Positions 49,786 to 58,723 are shown, counted from the stretch's first letter. The stretch: 64,000 bases of DNA from Amycolatopsis palatopharyngis (GCF_003385185.1 NZ_PQHZ01000026.1:23913-87912); one strand, 5' to 3'. The notes: a model not told the origin generated them from the sequence alone. Translations and numbers: made by a program.

Positions 49786-50193
49786 TCAGTCCTCGTCGTA
49801 CTCCTCGTCCTCGTGCTCTTCGTAGTCAGCCTCCGTGTTCGCACTGGAGTGCACCGTGCTGGACCAGGCGCCGTCCTCACCCGCGCCGTACATGCCGCTG
49901 GTGTAGGTGGTGCCGTAGGCGTTCGCCCCGGAGGCGGTGAACTCCAGCATCGCGCCATCCGGACCCGCGTGTGAGGAGGACTCCGCGAAGTAGGTGCCAA
50001 AGCTGCCGTAGCCGTCATGGTGCTCGCCGTGGCCACCGGCGTAGCTCTGCGTACTGACCGTTCCGGCACCGCCGTCACCGGCCCACGAGGTGGTCTCGTC
50101 GTAACCGCTGTCCGCGGAAGCGATACCCGCGGTGCCGAACGCGAGCGGCAGCGCCAGTGCGCTGGCCACCATGGCGCGTCGAACTGTACCCAT
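49786..50193 (-). CDS. small secreted protein with acidic tail
   Basis: A 135-residue protein with a clear signal peptide (VRRAMVASALALPLAFGTAGIASA, cleavage near residue 28) and a Gly/Ser/Tyr-rich mature chain without cysteines. It ends in a strongly acidic tail (EADYEEHEDEEYDED). ATG 50193 follows AAAGGATC. No family is recognised. The low-complexity, Tyr- and acid-rich mature chain could bind cations or the cell wall. Confidence 0.68.
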   Translation of the reverse strand: MGTVRRAMVASALALPLAFGTAGIASADSGYDETTSWAGDGGAGTVSTQSYAGGHGEHHDGYGSFGTYFAESSSHAGPDGAMLEFTASGANAYGTTYTSGMYGAGEDGAWSSTVHSSANTEADYEEHEDEEYDED

Positions 50194-50225
50194 GCGATGA
50201 TCCTTTCTCTGTCCTCTGGCAGAGG

Positions 50226-50274
50226 CAGGACCTGGTTCTTCCGACTCCATGTTGCACAGGAAGACCAGGTCCTG
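50226..50274. terminator. long inverted repeat between fahA and the secreted protein gene
   Basis: CAGGACCTGGTTCTTCC (50226-50242) and GGAAGACCAGGTCCTG (50259-50274) pair with a single bulged base and a 16-base loop. On the minus strand it follows fahA and precedes the secreted protein gene, so it may terminate the fahA transcript or structure the next gene's leader. Confidence 0.55.
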
Positions 50275-50426
50275 TTCTTGTATGGAACTGGCTCGGCGTG
50301 AATGTCGAGCCGAGAACGGAGTTCCACCCTGTCCGCGGATTGATGCAGGCAGGCGCCGGGTTCACTCGATGAGGCGGCGGCTCACCGGCGATTACTTCAT
50401 ACGGTGTCCACTTCAACGGCCATTGA

Positions 50427-51611
50427 TCATCCGGCGGTGTCGGTAGCGGGCACGACACGGCCCCGAACCTCACCGAAACCGATCCGGGCGCTGCCCGGAC
50501 CCGGTGCGGTGGCCGAGATGTTCACCTCGTCACCGTCCCGCAGGAAGGTCCGCTCCTCGCCGTTGACGTCGACGGGCTCCTTACCGCCCCAGGTCAGTTC
50601 GATGAACGCACCGCGCTGGTGCTTCTCCGGGCCGGAGACGGTGCCGGAGGCGAACAGGTCGCCCGTGCGCGACGAGGCACCGTTCGCCGTCAGATGGGCC
50701 AGCATCTGCGCGGGCGACCAGTACATGTCCCGGTACTGGGGACGGGAAACCTCCTGGCCGTTCCACTCGACGGCGAGCTCGATGTCGAGGCCCCACGGCT
50801 GCCGCTCGCGCAGGTAGGGCAGCGGCTGGGGGTCCTGTGGCGGGTTGGCGGTCCTGGCGGACTCGAGCGCGAGCATCGGCACCACCCACGCGGACACCGA
50901 GGTCGCGAAGCTCTTGCCGAGGAACGGGCCGAGCGGCACGTACTCCCACGCCTGGATGTCGCGCGCCGACCAGTCGTTGACGAGCACGGCGCCGAAGACA
51001 TGCCGCGCGAAGTCCTCGCAGGACACGGCTGTGCCCATCGCGGAACCCGTGCCGACGACGAAACCCACTTCCGCCTCGATGTCCAGCCTGCGGGACTCGC
51101 CGAAGGAGGGCTGCTGTTCATCCGGGGACTTGCGCTGGCCCTGCGGGCGCACGATGCCGGTCCCGGAAACCACGACGGTGCCCGCGCGGCCGTGATAGCC
51201 GACCGGCAGGTGTTTCCAGTTGGGCATCAGCGGCTCCGCGCCGGGACGGAACAGCCGCCCGAGGTTCGTCGCGTGGTGTTCCGAGGCGTAGAAATCGACG
51301 TAGTCGGCGACCTCGAACGGCAGGTGCATCGTGACCTCGCCCGCGGGATGGACCGCGTCGTCGGGGACGTCGCCGGACACCAGATCGAGGATCCGCTCGC
51401 GGACCGCGACCCAGCGCTGTTGTCCCTGCGCCATGAAGCCGTTCAACGATCGTCCTGCGAACACGTCCTCGCCGAGCGCGACGGCGAGATCCACCACCGA
51501 ATCACCTACCCGGACCCCGACGCGGCGCGCGGAACCGGGCGTGGAGAAGACGCCGTAGGGAAGGTTGTCGAGCCCGAACAGCGAGTCGTCCGGGATGGCG
51601 ATCGTGGTCAT
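50427..51611 (-). CDS. fahA: fumarylacetoacetase
   Basis: A 394-residue hydrolase with both FAH domains. The N-terminal barrel includes YGVFSTPG. The catalytic domain includes YVDFYASEHHATNLGRLFRP, VGYHGRAGTVVVSGT, and metal/substrate residues in NDWSARDIQAWEYVPLGPFLGKSF. It cleaves fumarylacetoacetate to fumarate and acetoacetate, the last step of tyrosine/homogentisate degradation. It overlaps the upstream gene by ATGA. Homogentisate dioxygenase is not in this window. Confidence 0.95.
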   Translation of the reverse strand: MTTIAIPDDSLFGLDNLPYGVFSTPGSARRVGVRVGDSVVDLAVALGEDVFAGRSLNGFMAQGQQRWVAVRERILDLVSGDVPDDAVHPAGEVTMHLPFEVADYVDFYASEHHATNLGRLFRPGAEPLMPNWKHLPVGYHGRAGTVVVSGTGIVRPQGQRKSPDEQQPSFGESRRLDIEAEVGFVVGTGSAMGTAVSCEDFARHVFGAVLVNDWSARDIQAWEYVPLGPFLGKSFATSVSAWVVPMLALESARTANPPQDPQPLPYLRERQPWGLDIELAVEWNGQEVSRPQYRDMYWSPAQMLAHLTANGASSRTGDLFASGTVSGPEKHQRGAFIELTWGGKEPVDVNGEERTFLRDGDEVNISATAPGPGSARIGFGEVRGRVVPATDTAG

Positions 51612-52534
51612 GCTTTCTCCTTCGCGGACCGCGGGCCGATCAAGCCGGCCTGGACGAGTCCCAGTTCCACCAGTTCGGTGAGGGGGTCGGTGATACTGCA
51701 GGTGCCGAACGACCGGAACACGGCACGGGCCGCGTCCACGCGCCGGCCGGACAGCTCCGCGACCCTGCTCGCCACGGTGTCCGGTGAACGTTCGGCGAGT
51801 ACACCGGCGAGTTCGCCGGACCCCGGGCCCCGCAGCGCCGCATCGACGGCGAGCAGCAGGTTCAGGAATCCGTGCTGCTCGAACCCGGTTTCGGGGTCGG
51901 TGTTGCGGACCGCGTGGTGCAGTCCGGCGGTGGCCTTGAACCGCACCCCGGCCGTGACGACGGCGGCGATCGCGGCGGCGAGTTCCCGCTCGTCCGGATA
52001 CAGCTGCGCGGTGACTCCACCCGTGCGGAACTTCGCCTGATAACGGGTGGTGGCGAGGATGTCGATGATCTCCGTCCTGCGCTCGTCACGGGGCACCTCG
52101 ACGAAAACCTCCACCTCCTCTCCGGCCACCCGTACGGCCAGGTCCAGCTCGGCGAAGAACCGTGCCGGTGCCGTACCCGCTGGCACGGCGACCTCGAGTG
52201 CGCGCAGTGCCACCGGGAGCTCAGCGGCCGCCGCGAGTGCGGGTCCGGCCTGCGCCGGTCCGGCGGGCAGTGTGACCGCGAGATTGAGCGGGTCGTCCTG
52301 CCCCAGCAGCGGAGCGAGGTCGCCCAGGTTTGGTGCGGCGAGGATCAGCGGTCCGACCAGCCCGGCGTAGCGCTCGCGCTCGTGCTCGCGGTGTGCGGGT
52401 ACCGCCTGGCTCAGTGGCATCAGGCCCGGCGGGAACACGGCCGCGTCGTCGCAGAGCCCCCGTGCGAAGGCGGGCACCGCCCCCGGTGCCTCTTCCGTTC
52501 CCGCCGTTTCCGCTGTCTCCACGCGAACCTCCAC
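51608..52534 (-). CDS. conserved hypothetical protein coupled to fahA
   Basis: A soluble protein of about 308 residues (FARGLCDDAAVFPPGLMPL near the N-terminus, VPAGTAPARFFAELDLAV, TTRYQAKFRTGGVTAQLYPDE, ATAGLHHAVRNTD). GTG 52534 is chosen as a compromise; the longer frame runs through the candidate MarR operator at 52577. I recall similar proteins next to fahA in actinobacteria, without assigned activity. The ATGA overlap with fahA makes a role in tyrosine catabolism likely. Confidence 0.72.
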   Translation of the reverse strand: MEVRVETAETAGTEEAPGAVPAFARGLCDDAAVFPPGLMPLSQAVPAHREHERERYAGLVGPLILAAPNLGDLAPLLGQDDPLNLAVTLPAGPAQAGPALAAAAELPVALRALEVAVPAGTAPARFFAELDLAVRVAGEEVEVFVEVPRDERRTEIIDILATTRYQAKFRTGGVTAQLYPDERELAAAIAAVVTAGVRFKATAGLHHAVRNTDPETGFEQHGFLNLLLAVDAALRGPGSGELAGVLAERSPDTVASRVAELSGRRVDAARAVFRSFGTCSITDPLTELVELGLVQAGLIGPRSAKEKA

Positions 52535-52576
52535 GTTTCCGGCGCCAGATCGCTCCGCCAGCCTGGCACATCTGAT

Positions 52577-52590
52577 TAATACATGTACTA
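52577..52590. promoter_or_regulatory. candidate MarR operator upstream of the fahA operon
   Basis: TAATACATGTACTA is near-palindromic around a perfect TACATGTA core. It lies 43 bp upstream of the fahA-operon start. GTAGTACA, its inverted half, recurs at 53198-53205 directly upstream of the MarR gene, consistent with autoregulation and repression of fahA by that regulator. Confidence 0.5.
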
Positions 52591-52624
52591 CCTTTGTCGG
52601 CAAGCGGCCCCTTTGCGTGCTGGC

Positions 52625-53188
52625 TCAGTTGCGGCCACGGATCTCGAACTGGTCGCGGTTGGTGATGAGCTTCTCGAGCAGCATGACCAGGACGCGCTGC
52701 TCGGCCTCGGTGAGCACACTCGTCCACTCGTGCTCCCGTTCGTTCTGCTCCCGGAAGACCTCCACCATCTCCCGCTCGCCGCGCTCGGTGAGAGACAGGC
52801 GGACGGAGCGTCGGTCGTGCTCGGCGGGAGAGCGCCTGATGAGCCCGTCCGCGACCAGTGTCTTGGTCAGGTTTGACACGGCTGCCCGGCTCATTCCGGT
52901 CAGTTGTGCCGCTTTCGCCGATTCGAGGGGACCGGCGAGCCAGGTCACGAACAACAGCCGGAAGCTCGACCAGGACCGGCCGCGGGGGCGGTGCACGGAG
53001 GATTCCAGATCGTAGGTGACGATGTTGGCAGCGCGGTTGAGCGCCAGCAGGACCTCGGTCGCCGACTGGTGGCGGAACCCGTACTCAGTCGACAGCCTGT
53101 GGTTGGCGAGGTCGACGAACGACCAGAAGTCGAGTTCGGGCGCGGGCTGCCGCGCGTCCTGCTCGCCGTCCGATGGCACTTCGGTCAT
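52625..53188 (-). CDS. MarR family regulator
   Basis: A 187-residue winged-helix protein (AKAAQLTGMSRAAVSNLTKTLVADGLIRRSPAEHDRRSVRLSLTERG, about residues 95-145), with the DRR wing arginines intact. ATG 53188 begins MTEVPSDG. It precedes the fahA operon on the same strand; related GTAGTACA motifs lie in both promoters, so it probably represses tyrosine catabolism in response to an aromatic intermediate. Effector is unknown. Confidence 0.85.
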   Translation of the reverse strand: MTEVPSDGEQDARQPAPELDFWSFVDLANHRLSTEYGFRHQSATEVLLALNRAANIVTYDLESSVHRPRGRSWSSFRLLFVTWLAGPLESAKAAQLTGMSRAAVSNLTKTLVADGLIRRSPAEHDRRSVRLSLTERGEREMVEVFREQNEREHEWTSVLTEAEQRVLVMLLEKLITNRDQFEIRGRN

Positions 53189-53292
53189 CCCGCAAAAGTA
53201 GTACACAGCTGAACTTGTTCGCGACCTGACCGGAGGCATCCCGCGCGCCGATCCAGCGCCGGGTCCCGCCGGGATGGCACATACTTGTCGCC

Positions 53293-54342
53293 GTGCCCGC
53301 GGACTGGATTCTGCACGTGGACCTCGATCAGTTCATCGCCGCTGTCGAGGTGGCCCGGCATCCGGAGTTGCGCGGATGCCCGGTGGTCGTCGGTGGTTCG
53401 GGTGATCCGACGGAGCGTGCCGTTGTGGCCACGGCTTCCTACGAGGCCCGCGAGTTCGGGATCACCTCCGGAATGCCCCTGCGCACCGCGGCGAAGCGCT
53501 GTCCGGACGCCGTCTTCCTGCCGTCCGACCCGCCCGCGTACGAGGAGGTCTCCGAGCGGGTCATGCTCGTGCTCCGGAGTTTCCCCGTGGTCGTCGAGGT
53601 GATCGGCTGGGACGAGGCGTTCCTCGGTGTTTCCTGCGACGCGGACGAGCACCCGGAAGCCCTGGCCGAGGACGTCCGGGGAAAGGTGCTCGCCGAGACC
53701 GGACTGTCCTGCTCGGTGGGCATCGGCGACAACAAGCTGCGGGCGAAACTCGCGACGGGGTTCGCCAAACCCGCGGGCGTCTTCCGGCTCACCCGGGACA
53801 ACTGGGTGGAGGTGATGGCTCATCGGCCGCCCGACGCGCTCTGGGGAATCGGCGGCAGGACCGCCACCAAGCTCGGCGCCCTCGGCATCACCTCGGTGGG
53901 CGAGTTGGCCAGGGCGGACAAGGCCGCGCTCGCCGAACGGTTCGGTCCGACCATGGGGCCGTGGTTCCGCCTGCTCGCGCTGGGCATCGGGGACAAGACC
54001 GTGGAGGCGACGCCGTACGTGGCCCGCTCCCGTGGCAGGGAGCTCACCTTCCAGCGAAACCTCACCGACCGTTCGGAGATCGAAGAACAGGTGGCGACAC
54101 TGGCCAGGCGGGTGGCGCAGGACGTGCGCGCGGAAGGCAGGCCAGCGGTGCGCGTCGGGGTGAAGGTGCGGTTCGCGCCGTTCGTCACCCAGACCAGGAG
54201 TGTCACGCTTCCCGAGCCGACCGCCGAGGCCGGGGACATCGAGCGGGCCGCGCTCGCCGTGCTGAGCCGGTTCGAGCACGGCAGGCCCGTCCGGCTGCTC
54301 GGTGTGCGGGCCGAGTTCCACCGCCCGGACACCAAGGACTGA
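53293..54342 (+). CDS. dinB2: DinB2-type Y-family DNA polymerase (Pol IV)
   Basis: A 349-residue translesion polymerase. Catalytic acidic residues are in HVDLDQFIAAVE (residues 8-19) and GWDEAFLGV; the HhH region is WGIGGRTATKLGALGITSVGELA; a little-finger domain ends the chain. The usual aromatic steric-gate position after DxDxF is Ile15 instead of Phe/Tyr, as in mycobacterial DinB2 (Leu), which incorporates ribonucleotides. No beta-clamp motif is obvious at the C-terminus. GTG 53293 has no Shine-Dalgarno but CATACT lies seven bases upstream, suggesting a leaderless mRNA. Confidence 0.9.
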   Translation: MPADWILHVDLDQFIAAVEVARHPELRGCPVVVGGSGDPTERAVVATASYEAREFGITSGMPLRTAAKRCPDAVFLPSDPPAYEEVSERVMLVLRSFPVVVEVIGWDEAFLGVSCDADEHPEALAEDVRGKVLAETGLSCSVGIGDNKLRAKLATGFAKPAGVFRLTRDNWVEVMAHRPPDALWGIGGRTATKLGALGITSVGELARADKAALAERFGPTMGPWFRLLALGIGDKTVEATPYVARSRGRELTFQRNLTDRSEIEEQVATLARRVAQDVRAEGRPAVRVGVKVRFAPFVTQTRSVTLPEPTAEAGDIERAALAVLSRFEHGRPVRLLGVRAEFHRPDTKD

Positions 54343-54373
54343 CCCACCCTTCGGCAGCCGTGCCCGCGGCCAC

Positions 54374-54395
54374 CGCGCTTTCCCGGGAAAGTGCG
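54374..54395. repeat. dispersed palindrome copy
   Basis: CGCGCTTTCCCGGGAAAGTGCG differs from the perfect repeat at 21343 by one base. It lies 32 bp after the dinB2 stop and 36 bp before the next start. Confidence 0.85.
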
Positions 54396-54430
54396 AGGCT
54401 GGGGCCGGCGAGACGTCCTAGGCTGCCGGC

Positions 54431-55660
54431 ATGAGCACGCCAAGCGAATACGACGTCTCGGCCATCCGAACCCGCTTTCCCGCGCTGACCGGCGAGGTGG
54501 CCTTCTTCGACGGGCCGGGTGGTTCCCAAGTGCCGGCCGCAGTCGCGGAGGCGGTGGGCACGGCGATGGTCTCCCCGGTGTCCAACAGGGGGACGGTGAC
54601 GGCATCGGAACGGCGCGCCGACGAGCTGGTGACCGGGGCGCGGGCGGCCGTCGGGGACCTGCTCGGCGCGGACCCGGGAGGTGTCGTGTTCGGCCGGAGC
54701 ATGACCCAGCTGACCTACGATTTCGCCCGCGCGCTCGCCAAGCGGTGGCGGCCTGGCGACGAGGTCGTCGTGACGCGGCTCGACCACGACGCCAACATCC
54801 GGCCATGGGTGCAGGCGGCGGAGGCCGCGGGCGCGACCGTCCGCTGGGCCGGGTTCGATCCGCGCGCCGGTGTGCTCACGGTGCGCGACGTCGTCGAGCA
54901 GCTCTCCGCCCGCACTCGCCTGGTCGCGGTGACGGCCGCCGCGAACCTGCTCGGCACGCGGCCCGACATTCCCGCTGTCGCGGAAGCCGTGCATGCGGCA
55001 GGGGCACTGCTCTACGTCGATGGTGTCCACTACACACCGCATTCCACTGTGGACGTTCAGGAGATCGGTGCCGACTTCTTCGCCTGCTCGCCGTACAAGT
55101 TCCTCGGGCCGCATCTGGGTGCGGTCGCGGCGGACCCCGCGCTGCTGCGATCCCTGCGCCCGGACAAGCTGCTGCCCTCCAGCGACACGGTCCCCGAGCG
55201 GTTCGAACTGGGCACACTGCCCTACGAACTCCTTGCGGGTACGGCCGCCGCGGTGGACTTCCTGGCGGAGCTCGCGGCGGGAACGGGAAATCGCAGGGAG
55301 CGGCTGGTTCGGTCCATGGCCGCACTCCGCGTGCACGAGGACGAGCTGCTGGCGAGAGCGGAGGAGGGGCTGGCCGCGGTACCTGACGTGGTACTGCACG
55401 GCGATCCGGGCAGGGCCCGGACGCCCACCCTGCTGTTCACCGTCGATGGTCTGTCTCCACGCGCGGTCTACGAACGGCTCGCGCTCAGCGGTGTCAACGC
55501 CCCGGCGGGGCACTTCTACGCGCTGGAATGCGCCAGATGGCTCGGCCTCGGTGACGCGGGCGGTGTCCGTGCCGGTATCGCGCCCTACACCGACGAGTCC
55601 GATGTGGACCGCCTTGTCGCCGCTGTCGGCGAGATCGCGGCGGCCGGGGGCCGAAGCTGA
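54431..55660 (+). CDS. cysteine desulfurase-like class V aminotransferase
   Basis: A 409-residue PLP enzyme: FDGPGGSQVP near the N-terminus, FGRSMTQLTYDFARAL, the PLP-phosphate and aspartate strand LLYVDGVHYTPH, and the PLP lysine in ACSPYKFLGPH. It belongs to the cysteine desulfurase-like group, of NifS/Csd appearance but usually without the mobile catalytic Cys loop, and none is evident here. No iron-sulfur assembly genes adjoin. The substrate is unknown. Confidence 0.87.
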   Translation: MSTPSEYDVSAIRTRFPALTGEVAFFDGPGGSQVPAAVAEAVGTAMVSPVSNRGTVTASERRADELVTGARAAVGDLLGADPGGVVFGRSMTQLTYDFARALAKRWRPGDEVVVTRLDHDANIRPWVQAAEAAGATVRWAGFDPRAGVLTVRDVVEQLSARTRLVAVTAAANLLGTRPDIPAVAEAVHAAGALLYVDGVHYTPHSTVDVQEIGADFFACSPYKFLGPHLGAVAADPALLRSLRPDKLLPSSDTVPERFELGTLPYELLAGTAAAVDFLAELAAGTGNRRERLVRSMAALRVHEDELLARAEEGLAAVPDVVLHGDPGRARTPTLLFTVDGLSPRAVYERLALSGVNAPAGHFYALECARWLGLGDAGGVRAGIAPYTDESDVDRLVAAVGEIAAAGGRS

Positions 55661-55674
55661 ATCCGTCCGTGGTG

Positions 55675-56856
55675 CTACCGCGGCCGGCCCTGCCGGAAGC
55701 CGGTCTGACTCGACACGTCCGCGCCCTCGTGCCAGCTGACACCGAGCCCGGACAGGGCGACGGCTCTGCTGATGTCGGTCGGGGTGACGATGCCGACCAG
55801 TGCGCCCGCGTCGTAGACGAGGGCGCGCCCGTCGGCGCAGGAACCCAGCCGGGGCAGCAGGTTCGTCAACGGCTCCTCGGGTTCGGCGAGGACGATCTCG
55901 GCGGGAGGGCAGGCCGCCGCACGTAACGGGGTCCGCTCACGATCCTCTGGTGGCACGGCCCGCAGGCGGTTGAGTGTCACCATCCCCTGCAACCTGCCCG
56001 CGTCGTCGAGCAACGGGAACGCGGAGTGTCTGCGTACCAGCGCGATGTCGCGCAGGAAATCGGCCACGTTCCGGTCGCCGTGTGCGACGTCCGGACGGGG
56101 GGTCATGACGTCGCCGACGCGAGTTCCGGAGAGCGCGGTACCCAGCCGGGTCTGCTGCTCCTCGGCGCTGGCGACGTGCACCACGAAGAGTCCGATCAGT
56201 ATCCACCACAGGCCTACGCCATAGCCGAAAAGCAGCCGGACGAGGCCGAGGGTGATCAGCAGATAGCCGAACCACCTGCCCGCGCGTGCGCTCCACACCG
56301 CGGCCTGATGGCGGTCGCCACGCCACGCCCAGAGTGCTGCCCGCAGCACCCGGCCACCGTCCAGCGGCGCCGCGGGAATCATGTTGAACACCGCGAGCAG
56401 CACGTTCACCCCGGCGAGATACAGCAACATCGCGCGGAGCAACGGCTCCAGGTCTCCCAAGATCACCAGCAGGGCCGCGAGGCCGAACACCGCGCCGCAG
56501 GCGAGGCTGACCAGTGGCCCGATCACGGCCACCCGCAGGTCCGCGCCGGGAGTGCGCGGCTCCGAGCGCAACCGGGCCACCCCGCCGAGTAGCCACAGGG
56601 TGATCCCGTCGACCTCGATCCCGTTGCGCCGGGCGACAACGGCGTGGGAGACCTCGTGCGCGAGCAACGAGACCGCGAACAGCAGCGCGATGGCGATGGC
56701 GGTCGTCACATACGCCCATACCGGGTATCCGGGAAGCACGTCGGGCAGCTGGGTCGTGCTCAACCCCAGTACGAGCAGCAGGACAATCCCGAGCACACTC
56801 CAGTGCAGGCCGATGCGAACGCCGAGGATTCTGCCCAGTTTCACCGTTTCCGTCAT
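55675..56856 (-). CDS. site-2 protease with CBS pair (Rip3-like)
   Basis: A 393-residue M50 intramembrane metalloprotease. The zinc motif HEVSH is at residues 67-71 in the second helix; the third ligand lies in NMIPAAPLDGGR near residue 170. Six hydrophobic segments surround these. A C-terminal CBS-domain pair (VGDVMTPRPDVAHGD to the end) probably binds adenine nucleotides. Such proteases cleave membrane anti-sigma factors or other small membrane proteins. It converges with the desulfurase-like gene. Confidence 0.92.
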   Translation of the reverse strand: MTETVKLGRILGVRIGLHWSVLGIVLLLVLGLSTTQLPDVLPGYPVWAYVTTAIAIALLFAVSLLAHEVSHAVVARRNGIEVDGITLWLLGGVARLRSEPRTPGADLRVAVIGPLVSLACGAVFGLAALLVILGDLEPLLRAMLLYLAGVNVLLAVFNMIPAAPLDGGRVLRAALWAWRGDRHQAAVWSARAGRWFGYLLITLGLVRLLFGYGVGLWWILIGLFVVHVASAEEQQTRLGTALSGTRVGDVMTPRPDVAHGDRNVADFLRDIALVRRHSAFPLLDDAGRLQGMVTLNRLRAVPPEDRERTPLRAAACPPAEIVLAEPEEPLTNLLPRLGSCADGRALVYDAGALVGIVTPTDISRAVALSGLGVSWHEGADVSSQTGFRQGRPR

Positions 56857-57027
56857 CGCCGAACGAGATTCCTTCCCCTGTGCGCCCTGGTGACACCGGC
56901 GGTGCCACCGACGCCAGGTTTGCCGTCGCGACCGTTGCCTAACCGCCCGCCGCGCTCATCCGCGGTTTTCGTTCCCGTGTCGTGACGGGAGGCGAGTGAT
57001 CCTGCGGTGTTCGGGTAGCCGATCGGT

Positions 57028-57978
57028 ATGGGACGGGAGAACGGCCCGGAGATCGCCGTCGTCGGTCAGGTCGCCAGGGATCTCGTGCTTTGCGTGGACG
57101 AGATCCCCGAGGCAGGCGGAACGCGGCCCGTACGCCGGCGCCAGGAGGTACTCGGCGGCAAGGGGGCCAATCAGGCGGTCGCCTGTGCCCAGCTCGGCGC
57201 GGGTACGGCACTCGTCGGCGTCGTCGGTACCGATCAGGTGGGAGACGACGTACTGGCGCAGGCGCGGGCCGACGGTATCGACGTGTCCGGGGTGGTGCGG
57301 CGGCCCAAGGCGAGAACCGGCCTGATCGTGGACGTTCTCGAACCCGGCGGCCGCTGGCACTACCTGGAGGACCTGCCCGAGGAGGTCCTGCTCACCGAGG
57401 CCGACGTCGAACAGGCCGGCGAGCTGATCGAGGGGGCCGGGTCCGTGCTGGTGCAGTTGCAGCAACCCGCGGGCGCCGCGCTCGCCGCCGCGCGCCTCGG
57501 TGGCGCCAATGGTGCCCGCGTGGTGCTGGACGGCGCGCCCGCCGAGGACGATCGCCGGTCCACGTTGCTCGCGGCCGCCGACGTCCTCCGGCTGGACGCG
57601 AAGGAGGCCGAACTCGCCTTCGGGCAGCACATCCGCGGTGCGCACGACGCGTTGCGCGCCGGCCGGGACTTCCTGCGGCAGGGCCCCACGCTGGTCGCCA
57701 TCGACGTGGCGGGACAGGGCAATGCCTTCGTCTGGCCCGATGGTGAGCTGTTCCTGCCCCTGATCGACACCGAGGTCGTGGACACCACCGGGGCGGGGGA
57801 CGCCTTCACCGCCATGCTGGCCGTGGCCCTCGACCACGGCCGGTCTCCCGGGCAGGCCGCGCGCGCCGCGGTCGCCGCCGCGGCGAGCAGTGTCGAACGC
57901 GCGGGTGGCAGGCCTGCGCTGACCGGAGACGCCCTGCGGGTGCAGCTGGCCAGACTCGATGCGATAAACCCTGCCTGA
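57028..57978 (+). CDS. PfkB family carbohydrate kinase (ribokinase-like)
   Basis: A 316-residue sugar kinase with both PfkB signatures: GGKGANQAVACAQLGAG near the N-terminus and DTTGAGDAFTAML, in which Asp258 is the catalytic base. The small lid strand region is present. Ribose, another pentose or a nucleoside could be the substrate. ATG 57028 begins MGRENG. It is monocistronic with no transporter or regulator beside it, so the pathway is unclear. Confidence 0.9.
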   Translation: MGRENGPEIAVVGQVARDLVLCVDEIPEAGGTRPVRRRQEVLGGKGANQAVACAQLGAGTALVGVVGTDQVGDDVLAQARADGIDVSGVVRRPKARTGLIVDVLEPGGRWHYLEDLPEEVLLTEADVEQAGELIEGAGSVLVQLQQPAGAALAAARLGGANGARVVLDGAPAEDDRRSTLLAAADVLRLDAKEAELAFGQHIRGAHDALRAGRDFLRQGPTLVAIDVAGQGNAFVWPDGELFLPLIDTEVVDTTGAGDAFTAMLAVALDHGRSPGQAARAAVAAAASSVERAGGRPALTGDALRVQLARLDAINPA

Positions 57979-58312
57979 TCGCGAATCGGTACACGCCGCG
58001 AAACAATCGTGAATCCGTCGATCCCGCAGCCGGAAGTCAGCCGTCAGCAGCGGCCTGAGCGGGGGCGATCCCGCGAGGTGCGCGTCCGGTGTCCGAATGA
58101 TTTGGAATAATCGAAATGGCCGACAAATGCGCAGGTCACACGTAACTCGTTATTCACTCGTGACCCGGTTGTGTCCCGTGGTGGGTCGCGTTACCTTCGA
58201 AGTGTTCGGTTGAGCCAACAGCCGTCCGGAGCTGCGCCCGGCCAGACGTGACGTCGTTAGTTATGCGTTGGTGCTACTCCACACAGCAAATCGCGTGTGA
58301 GGAGGCTGTCCG
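57979..58312. other. intergenic region upstream of STAS gene, no gene seen
   Basis: This 334-bp gap holds no credible reading frame. Its middle (about 58080-58160) is clearly more AT-rich than the surroundings and probably contains the promoter of the STAS gene at 58313. I saw no clean sigma consensus, inverted repeat or tRNA in it. Confidence 0.5.
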
Positions 58313-58723
58313 ATGGACACAACCGCCCCTGTGCCACCTGCTCTCCGTCCGGCACGGACCGAGGAGTGGCTCACCGTGCGTCGTGCCAAATCCGCCGGTG
58401 TCGCCATCGTCCAGGTGATCGGCGAGGTCGATCTGTGCACGAGTGACACCGTCAGTACGAACGTCACCTCCGCGTTGACCGAGCATCCGTCGGGTCTCGT
58501 GATCGACCTCCTCGAGGTCACTTTCTGCGGCTGCAGCGGACTGAACGCGCTGGTCGCCGCCGACGACAGGGCTCGGCGGTCACGTAAGCCGCTGTCGCTG
58601 GTGTGCGCGGGCAGGACCGTACTGCGTCCGTTGGAGTTGACCGGTCTCGCAGGCCGCTTCCGCATCCACGAATCGGTGCCGCAGGCCGTGCGGAGTCTTC
58701 GGCACCTGTCACTCGCGGGCTGA
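58313..58723 (+). CDS. STAS-domain anti-sigma factor antagonist
   Basis: A 136-residue STAS protein (VAIVQVIGEVDLCTSDTVS, then LVIDLLEVTFCGCSGLNALV) with the phosphorylatable Ser75 in the expected position of SpoIIAA/RsbV. Its partner would be an RsbW-type kinase, which is not adjacent; the only GHKL-like protein in the window, at 38753, is degenerate. It starts behind GAGGAGG. It probably takes part in a stress-sigma partner-switching circuit. Confidence 0.88.
   Translation: MDTTAPVPPALRPARTEEWLTVRRAKSAGVAIVQVIGEVDLCTSDTVSTNVTSALTEHPSGLVIDLLEVTFCGCSGLNALVAADDRARRSRKPLSLVCAGRTVLRPLELTGLAGRFRIHESVPQAVRSLRHLSLAG

Noticed and set aside
53207..53220. SOS box upstream of dinB2 (GAACTTGTTC)
   Set aside because: The half-sites are separated by two bases rather than the four required by the actinobacterial LexA consensus, and the site is distant from the start codon.
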